The notes below the pieces were generated by a model that had not been told where the DNA came from, did no database searches, and saw only the letters and a list, made by a program, of their open reading frames with translations. Below, piece after piece: positions 56,780-64,000 of a stretch of DNA of 64,000 nt (position 1 is the stretch's first letter; every line of letters begins with the position of its first letter). A program made the position numbers and the translations under genes. The stretch covers positions 1,178,001 to 1,242,000 of the forward strand of contig JACONQ010000017.1 of assembly GCA_014281115.1 (NCBI GenBank), given 5' to 3'. The stretch comes from Laburnicola sp. R22_1 (taxonomy: Eukaryota; Ascomycota; Dothideomycetes; Pleosporales; Didymosphaeriaceae).

Positions 56780-59109
56780 ATGCCTTAACAACATAACAAA
56801 CTACTAGCGTTAAACAAAGCTTATATACAGCTTACGATCTAGGCTATTAAATAAGACGCGTTACTTTCGCAAAGACGCGCTGCCGCCATCTATAACATCC
56901 CTTAAAAGACCCTTAGCCAACAACGCGCTAGAATCGCCTTCTAACACGACTGCCTACCCAACATAATAAAGCTTACTATAAGAGAGGAGCAGGCAATTAT
57001 ATAGCATGTACTTAACCTAGACTTGCGAGGATTCCCGCCACAGCTTGCTGCCGTGGAGGATATGGCCAATTCTTTGCTAGCTGAGCGGCATTGCGACCCT
57101 ATAGGCCATAACTAGGCTCTAAACTTTGTTAAGCGCTAGCTAGAGCTTAAAGTTAAGTTTAATCGAAAGTACGACTATAAGAGAGCCCTCCAGGAGGATT
57201 CTAAGATAATACAAGGCTAGTTCCAGCTTATAGAGAACATAAAGGCTAAGTATAGTATCCTAGATAAGGACACCTACAATTTCGACAAGTCTAGCTTTAT
57301 AATAGGCATAATATTAACTAGAGTAGTAGTCATAGGCTCTGAGCGTTAAGGACGGCCAAAGCAGGTATAGTAGGGCAATAGGGAGTAGACAATAGTCATC
57401 TAAGGCATTAACGCAATAGGGTAGTAAATCCCACCCTTTATTATCTTTAGGGGCAAGCACCACCTCTCTATCTAGTATAAAAAGAAGGATCTACCTTATA
57501 ATTAGGTTATTACAGTCTCTAAGAACAACTAGACAATAAATAAGCTTGGTCTATAATGGCTAAAGTACTTTAATAAGCATACAAAGAGGCGTACTACTAG
57601 TAGAGCATATTTACTTATTATTAATAGCCACAAAAGTTATAACTCGCTTAAATTCTAGGATTACTACAAAAAGAGTAATATTATTACTCTTTATATACCT
57701 TTATATTTATCGTATCTCTTATAGCCACTTAACGTGAGTTGTTTTACGCTGTTAAAGAAGGCGTATAGGCGCTAAGCTAAGAATCTAATACGTAACCACA
57801 TTACGCACATGACTAAAATTAAGTTTCTACCTTGCTTTATTACTGCTTTTAAGGTTTTAATTACTAAAAGTAATATTAAAGGAGGCTTTCGAGGTGCTAG
57901 CCTAGTGCACTACAATCCAGAGGCTGTACTATCGCAGCTTAACGTTCGTCTACGTACGCCTCCAGAATATACTATTCGCGATAGTATATAGAAGTTGTAA
58001 ACTCTATAAAATAGTATAGAACTTAGGTTACAATTAATGCTAGTTAAGTAGAGAATTTAAAGGCATATAGATAGTTCCCTAACTTATATAGTTAAGGCGG
58101 TAAAAAAAGCTCGTTAAAGGCGCCAAGCTAATAACGTGTCCGTGCGCGTGATGCGCCACTTCGCGTAATGCGCCGCTTTTTACTAGGAAAATTAAGAAAA
58201 ACAAGGAAGTTTAAAGCAGTATAACTCTTTAACTACCTTTTCTTTTTAAAATCTTCCTTTATTAAAGTTATTAAGAAAGACCATCTCTATAACTTTAGAA
58301 TTTTAGTTTTCTAATAATAATTAGTTTTAAGAAAAAGTATAAAAGTCCTAAAATTCAAGTCTCTAAAATTTAACAATAATACTTTTTAGGTATAAAGTAT
58401 ACTATTTAGAATATATTTTATATTAGAACTTTTTCTTATAAAGAGCTACTTAAGAAGATAGATTATCTTTCCTAATTTATTTTTCTTAAAAAATAAAAAG
58501 ATAATCTAACTTTTAGTTAAGAGTTTTATTAAAAAGAACCTAATATAAAATGTGTTCTAAATAGTATACTTTATACCTAAAAAAGTATTATTTTTAAATC
58601 TTAGGGACTTGAATTTAGGACTTTATACTTTTTCTTAAAACTAATTATTATTAGAAAACTAAAATTCTAAAGTTATAGAGATGGTCTTTCTTAATAACTT
58701 TAATAAAGGAAGATTTTAAAAAGGAAAGGTAGTTAAAGAGTTATACTGCTTTAAACTTCCTTGTTTTTCTTGATTTTCCTAGTAAAAAGCGGCGCATCAC
58801 GCGAAGTGGCGCATCACGCGCACGGACACGTTAGGGCATTCTTTGGTGTTGTTGACCAAACGCAACGCTGAACTTTAAGCTGCTAATGAGGCCGCTACGC
58901 GACGTAAATCGCACAAAAGAAAGCGATTGCAGCAAGAAGGAGCTCTTATAGCTGAAGAGGGCCAGCGGCTGGCTACTCTAAAGGACTTTGCGGCGCGCAG
59001 TGATGGCAAGAAGGCAAAGAAGAGGGCGCGCGTTGATGGAGGCGAGCCAACTCAACGGCGCTGTGGACGCTGCGGCGAGCCTGGGCACAATAGAACAACG
59101 TGTAAGTAA
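56780..59109 (+). pseudogene. Pogo/Fot-like transposase with CCHC knuckle (dead, split)
   Basis: From the ATG 56780 the frame can be followed to about 57995 through a few dozen in-frame stops: NLDLRGFPPQL, AERHCDPIGHN, then NFDKSSFIIG and LPL-type repeats of the DDE region. It matches the protein at 7187 region for region. The remainder resumes after the inserted hairpin element as KKRARVDGGEPTQRR and CGRCGEPGHNRTTC (58927-59109), the same zinc-knuckle tail. The upstream part is densely RIP-mutated while the tail is almost untouched. Confidence 0.82.
58134..58831. mobile_element. 698 bp perfect-type hairpin MITE (foldback), TA target site
   Basis: The two halves are inverted copies almost end to end (arms of about 340 bases each, centre near 58482). 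The ends read ACGTGTCCGTGCGCGTGATG on both strands, with TA duplicated at 58132-58133 and 58832-58833. The outer ~45 bases are GC-rich with CGCGTGATGCGCC motifs; the rest is AT-rich and has no reading frame. The TA target and inverted structure fit a Tc1/mariner-type non-autonomous element. The arms differ mainly by transitions. It splits the host transposase. Confidence 0.9.
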
Positions 59110-59247
59110 CCTGCAGAAGTAGATTCTGAATAGATTAGCCTATTTAGACTATTGATAATAGTTCGTATTGACTCTGTACTGTCGTGAATAGTACATGTTT
59201 TGGTGGGGTCTTGGCAAAAGTGAGTCGCTCGGTTGTGGAGTACGTTA

Positions 59248-60190
59248 TATAGTATAGAAAAACAACTATACTAGTATATAAGCCTGAGCTCTACTAACCG
59301 CCTTATTTCTAAAGCTAAATTGCGCTTACTAATACTGCTACTATAAACCTTTCTTCTACGCCTAAGTTAAATTTGTTAAGCTAAAGGTAGTAATTACTAA
59401 GGCGTCTAGGAACCTTACTAAAAAGGATAAGCGCCTTAATAATATAGTTAGCAACTTTAGTTACTACGCTATAGTTAACTTTATTATAGTTACTAAATAG
59501 GAGCTGCTTAAGAGCTATTGCAATTAGTACAATTACAATTAACTATTTTGCTAAGGGCTTTTAACTTTGTTGCCTCAGTTTTTCCCGCAAGATGCTATGG
59601 TAACCAGTTGGTGCCTCCAAATACTTCCCGTGACACGCCTTGCCTCAAAGTGCGTAGGGGACCATCCTTGTACAGAAACCGTGGTACTTGAACCGTAGTT
59701 TCATTCCTCGGTGGTGAATATCACCTCACTCACCCATTCGGATTCATGAGTAGTGAAAGAATGTTTCCATGTCTCATACATCTCCAAATGTGGAGGCGCC
59801 TGAGGAATCCGTACAGACGATCGCTCTATACATCTATCAGTTTTGGTTACTCAAGGTTGAACTGGGCTTCACCGTCTATCACTCCACTTCAGCCCCATGA
59901 GAGAACAGCTCTTGACAACTTCCGGGCCAGTCTTAGTTTCCACCTGCTCAAGTGAACGTGACTATCCGACCAGCCGCTCTCACACTTACTCTGGTAAATC
60001 AATTATAGGTCGCTCTCCATCACTCACGGTCCCTGTGCTCCTCTCTCATTCTTGGCGCTTCTCCTCTACATTTAAAAAGACCTTCTGTCCCTCACACACA
60101 CACACACACACTCTCTCTCTCTCTCTCTGTCTCTGTCTCTTAACTTTACACTTGCCCTTCTCAATTGCTCTCGAGTTGACAAGCATCAAC
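59248..60190. other. AT-rich edge, then island leader region
   Basis: AT-rich, unreadable sequence continues to about 59570. From there composition is normal with no supported gene except the leader of the small secreted protein. A CA/CT microsatellite lies in its presumed 5' UTR. Confidence 0.55.
60088..60140. repeat. (CA)n(CT)n microsatellite in 5' leader
   Basis: A run of CA repeats passes directly into CT repeats about 50-100 bases upstream of the secreted-protein ATG. Pyrimidine-rich tracts are common near fungal transcription starts. Confidence 0.85.
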
Positions 60191-60418
60191 ATGCGCCTCT
60201 CTTCAGTCCTCCTCGGCATCGTGGCCGCCCTTATATCTCCGATCCTCACCCGCGCCATACCTGAGGCCGACGTCTCAGTGATTGGTGCGGACTCGTATTC
60301 CATCTCCTCAAACAAGGTCGAGCGCGCGACTGCCTGTGGGTATGGCGGTGGCAAAAAGGGCGGCTTGCAAGACCGTGACGTTGCTTGCGTCAATGACAGC
60401 GCTTGCAACGGTCGATAG
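60191..60418 (+). CDS. Small secreted cysteine-containing protein (effector-like)
   Basis: A 75-residue protein with a clear signal peptide (RLSSVLLGIVAALISPILTRA, residues 2-22). The predicted mature part has an acidic propeptide-like stretch and then a compact tail: a first Cys in ACGYGGGKKGG, then DVACVNDSACNGR with two more. Three Cys is an odd number, so one is free or the protein dimerises. No intron and no known family. It is in a 1 kb island of normal composition between RIP-mutated transposons, a common setting for effector genes, but expression and secretion are unproven. It could also be a truncated longer protein. Confidence 0.7.
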   Translation: MRLSSVLLGIVAALISPILTRAIPEADVSVIGADSYSISSNKVERATACGYGGGKKGGLQDRDVACVNDSACNGR

Positions 60419-60599
60419 TACGCTATCGTGAGGCTTATGGCCATTACTTATCGCTCGTTTTTTGGTGTTGTTATCGATCGATCGCTCAAAATAAGCAGGA
60501 TTACGTATGATAAGCCGCACTACGGCAGTAAATTACTATAAGTAGTTTAGCGTACAAATCAGAGTGAATTGAACTCTGGGAAGGCTGCTTCCGCTGCTG

Positions 60600-63110
60600 T
60601 CTGCTCCCTGTCCTTTCGCTCAATTTGATCACTGCGTTTAATAAGAGGACACTTAACTACGCGGTTCTTGAGCCAGTTCTTCTGTAGTTAGATAGCCTCA
60701 ATAGTTGATGCTGATAGGCTGTTTCGATTGTTGGTGATAGCGCGTCCAGCTGTACTGAAGCAGCGCTCACACTCACAGCTGGTACTTGGGATGGAAAGGA
60801 AATCAACAGCTATTTTGAAAAGTACAGGGTACTTGCTGCGGCCAACTTTTAGCCACTAAAGCCACAGGTCAGCTATTAACTCCTAATAGGCTTTGTCTTT
60901 GTTTAGGTCCTTGTTGAGATTGTTAATGTACTTGTCTAATTAAGAGCTGCGTTTGTGCTGTTTGTAGCTGTGGTTGCTATAAAGGTACTCTTAATTAACC
61001 TCTATAATAGCTACAAGCGAATTGTTAGTGTAGCTAGCGGGTAGCTTGCGTCTTTAGGGTTGCTCCTTGTTTTGCGTTTTATTTAATAATGCTTTAGCAG
61101 CAAGATACTTCTTAAATGTGTTACGGAGAGAATTGTCAGCCTTCCGCTGCCAATCTTAGTAATCACGCCAGTGAGATTTGAACTAGTTAAGGCGCAGCCT
61201 GGGGTAGAGAGCTGTAGCGATAGTATAGAAGCTTGGAGTTGGTTCTATTACAAGCTTCTCCTAGTAGGTGTTAAGCTTCTCTAGGCCATAATTAATAGCT
61301 AATTTAAAGTAGCTCTTATTATTGTTGTTAAATTTACTAGCCGCAGTGTTGTAGTGCTGCCACAAGGCTTGAAGGTTAATAATAGTTTGCCATAATGAGC
61401 CGAAGCCTAACACGCTGTTGCTGCCTTTAAGTGCTTTGCAGAGGTCGTACGGCACCTTTAAAAAGATAATAAGATTGTCAACCTCTAGCCAATTGTCGTT
61501 AGAGAGAGGGTTAAGTATAGGGTTGTAGTAAGAACTATCACTATTATTGTCGGCATTAAACTCCTTGTCGTTCTTAATAGTTTGTTAATATTTGCGTTAG
61601 AAGGCTTTGATTGGCTCACGCAGCATACTGCAATAGAGAAGTATAAGATAGACTGAGTGCTAGCGTACCCCGCTGTCCTGGAGTAACTAAAGCTTAACAA
61701 GCTTCTATATAGGGTCCTTATTACTAAGATTGCTAAAGACTGAATAAAATAACTTATAATATTTGTGTAAGGCACAAATAGCTCTTACAAAGTTGTAAAG
61801 CTTACTAACAACACTATAGTTATAGTAAAGTCTAAATTAATTAATAGGAGCTGCCTAAGCAAGCTCTTCTTTAAACTTTGAGACTCCTTTACTATACAAC
61901 GTTGCTTTAATAATAAGGTTAATAATGTGACCTGTGCAGCGGATATAGTGCTAAGTACTAAGGTAGAGAGTTGTAGACTCCCTATTAAGGTGTTTAATAA
62001 GTTTCTTGTTATTGTTTATAGCGTTGTCGCCTATAAAATAGTTAAAGTTTGACTTAAAATTATACTTTTGCATAATGTTAAGTATTACTAAGGCCTGCGC
62101 ACTAGCTGTGTAATTACTAAGGAGGTTGCGGAAACCTATTAGGAGGTCTTGTTAATTGTAATCAGCGTTAACAAGGTGAGCAACTACACTTAGGAAGCTG
62201 AGATAGTTAGCGGACGTCTAAATGTTAACGCTTATAGCAACCTTTCTAGCAGCTAATTGGATAAGCTGACGTACCTTAGCCTTCCGATCCTCGCACTGCT
62301 TTCTAATATATGACAAGAGTGTGTTTGACGAATTAGGTAAGGCGTGTAACAGCTCCGCACGATTCTAGGTTAATAGGCCTTGGGTTAAAGGGTTCGTAAC
62401 GTCATAGAAGCTCAAATCTCTCATAATTGTCTAGTTAACAACTAAGGCTTAGAAGCTAACCTCCTCCTAGGGCATATGTGACGGCTAAGTTAAAGAACCA
62501 GGGACGTGCGCAGCAGCTGTGAAGGGGGACTCTGGTAGAGGTATAGGCGTACTGGGGATACGCTAGCCAGTAGATGGATTAATAGAGTGTACTTTCCGCA
62601 CGTGATCTTAGATGTGTGTAGTGCCATTAATAGCTATAGCGTTATTAGTTTAATAACTTTAGTGACAAATCTTACACAGCCAAAGATTAGTAATGCTGTT
62701 GTCGTCCTTAGTGTACTGTAGTTGAAGCCCAAAACGCTATATATTAGAGAGCGCACGGCGACCGGATATATAGGCCTTATACCTAACAGCATAGCCTAAT
62801 TAGGAAGGCTGGAGCTGCTTACCCTTTTGATACACATGGTGGAAATTAACGTTAAACCTTACGCCGCATACAGCTGTCTTATTTGTTGGCAGCGGGTAAT
62901 TGTGGGTGGGAGGGCCTTTAGGTAATAGTGAAGGTAATAACAATAGAGAGCCAAGACAGATAGTAGATAAGGTTTGAGAGCCAGGTTGGGAGGACGATAA
63001 TAAGGCTTAAGAGGCTTAAGAGTACTTAGAAGCTCTTATCTTGCTAAGCCTCTAAGAGCTGGGCCTATAGTGGGTTGGTGAAGGTATTGCTGGCGGCAAG
63101 GCATTGTGTG
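60600..63110 (-). pseudogene. hAT-family transposase with BED zinc finger (dead)
   Basis: On the minus strand the translation, although full of stops, follows a hAT transposase in order. A BED-type finger lies near 62600-62700 (C-x2-C with a later H-x5-H, HIxDHVRKVHS). The core has FIGDNAINNN and CTGHIINLIIKATLY near 61900-62040. The C-terminal dimerisation part has KYPVLFKIAVDFLSIPSTSC, ECERCFSTAGRAI and LSASTIEAIQLQKNWLKNR near 60650-60830. The breaks are TAG/TAA in Gln or Trp positions, as RIP gives. I could not find matching terminal repeats or an 8-bp target duplication. It is one degraded autonomous element. Confidence 0.8.
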
Positions 63111-64000
63111 AAGTGTGGTTGTTAGCTAAGTATTAACGCATTATTAAGAGATGCGGATGTGTATAGAAGCGTAGACAGCTTTAATTAATTGCGTGGGTGT
63201 TCTTTTGGGTGGGTTAATAATTGCTGATTGATTATGGGCGTACGGGCGTTATGGTGTTTGGGGGATAATGCTGGAGGCGTTAACGTCGGCTAGCTGGCTG
63301 CTAAGACTTGTAGGCGAGGCCTCGCCTCTATTACCATGGGTGCGGGGTCAATGCGCGCCGAGCCTCAATGCGCGCTCAACACCAAACCAGCTCAGCTAAA
63401 CTTGAAGCTGCAGAGCTCCCTACAATTGCTATTATTATAAGAATTTCTAGTGATAAGGTCTATAAATCTTAATAATTAATTATAGCTATAAAAATCTACT
63501 CGGAGTTCTAATATTCCGGCCCCGGCGCGACTGAGGCTGTAGAGGCTGTGATTGTCAAATATACGGGTATTCTTGATGAGTTGAGATGGAAAAGTGGTGG
63601 GTTGATTGATTGATTGTGTGTGTTCTGTCGGAGAAGCTCGGCTACCTCGAGAAGTAACTATCTAGTACTAAGCCGCACTAGTACTATTTAGACTAGTACA
63701 GGGGCAGTGTAAAACAGTAGTGCGCCAGCCTCCTTAGTGTATTTCACAGTGAAATCACTGTGATTTACACTGATTACCACTGTAAGGGGCCATATGATCG
63801 TACACACCTACCCACTGGATTTCACAGTGACTGTCTATCTGACACACCCCTCAGCTTGGAACCATCTCAAGCTGGACCCAATTCTTCGCAGCCGTACTAT
63901 AACTCATAGTCCAAAAGCTTCCATCCTGTCTTCCAATTCGTCAAGGTCGACCTCTTGGTCGGTGATCCTACCCCTGACGTCTTCAAGTCCGAGTTGATTT
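63111..64000. other. Right edge: mixed repeats, no gene
   Basis: Contains the hAT 5' flank, an orphan pogo terminus (63340-63500) and a cluster of CAGTG/CACTG motifs (63700-63783). From about 63500 the composition is near normal. A short frame at 63794-63997 reaches almost to the window edge, and a gene may begin beyond it. Confidence 0.5.
63340..63500 (-). mobile_element. Orphan 3' terminus of a pogo/Fot-like element
   Basis: The sequence starts CCATGGGTGCGGGG after TA and has two direct TCAATGCGC repeats with the same spacing and offset as the TIR of the element at 15740-17865, followed by GCTCAACACC in place of AACCCCAAC. The next ~100 bases match, in reverse, the 3' interior of that element (GAGCTCT-AGC-T, GGCTGAGC). 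The opposite end is missing, so it is a truncated relative. Confidence 0.7.

Larger units (their letters stand above)
56687..59247 (+). mobile_element. Pogo/Fot-like transposon, RIP-mutated, with nested MITE
   Basis: Terminal repeats starting TAACGTACTCCACAACCG face each other at both ends and continue through CGAGCGACTCAC to TTTTGCCAAGACC, with TA at 56685-56686 and 59248-59249. The left TIR has an extra 17 bases, a diverged tandem duplication of CCAACCGAGCGACTCAC. The element carries the same type of transposase as the one at 7104 and was later invaded by a 698 bp hairpin element. Confidence 0.85.

Noticed and set aside
60511..63680. 12-base match TAAGCCGCACTA at 60511 and 63669 as a target duplication around the hAT relic
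   Set aside because: Wrong length for hAT, no inverted termini next to it, and a match of this size is expected by chance in 64 kb.

Overview
The window is nuclear DNA of a filamentous ascomycete (Pezizomycotina, probably Dothideomycetes). Genes carry short 49-143 nt introns with GTRNGY donors and CTAAC/CTGAC branch sites. The products (PDR transporter, peroxisomal thiolase, ALG13, RSM24, INO80 subunit IEC3, ORM1, NCS6, GH31 glucosidase) are fungal. The repeats show the C-to-T decay expected of repeat-induced point mutation (RIP): CAA/CAG codons have become TAA/TAG in otherwise collinear transposase frames.

The layout is bipartite. AT-rich, TpA-dominated blocks lie at about 1-9340, 11690-15740, 56440-59570 and 60540-63500. 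They hold dead transposons: two pogo/Fot-like elements with a C-terminal zinc knuckle (7104-9323 and 56687-59247), a third, better preserved pogo/Fot-like element (15740-17865), a Ty3/gypsy chromodomain relic, a hAT relic (60600-63110), an orphan pogo terminus (63340), a family of inverted-repeat elements, and a 698 bp hairpin MITE nested in one pogo copy. Three small islands of normal composition survive between or beside them: a secreted GMC oxidoreductase (9346-11211), a frameshifted aminoglycoside-phosphotransferase-like remnant (13898-14345), and a 75-residue small secreted protein (60191-60418).

The central 17.9-56.4 kb is an ordinary gene-rich block on both strands. In order it has an F-box/WD40 protein, a PDR-type ABC transporter, peroxisomal 3-ketoacyl-CoA thiolase, a GPI-anchored wall-type protein, ALG13 divergent from RSM24, IEC3 divergent from ORM1, a Na+/H+ antiporter, a coiled-coil gene with an in-frame TGA, an F-box-like/DUF7730-type protein, NCS6, a GH31 alpha-glucosidase, an unknown basic protein, and a MDP-1-like HAD phosphatase. 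These are mostly unrelated housekeeping functions; I see no biosynthetic cluster, CRISPR array, rRNA or convincing tRNA.

The most interesting material is at the edges: the TE-bounded small secreted protein, the hairpin MITE that separates strongly RIP-mutated from nearly intact transposon sequence, RIP-like leakage into the last codons of the GMC gene, and two genes with in-frame TGA codons.
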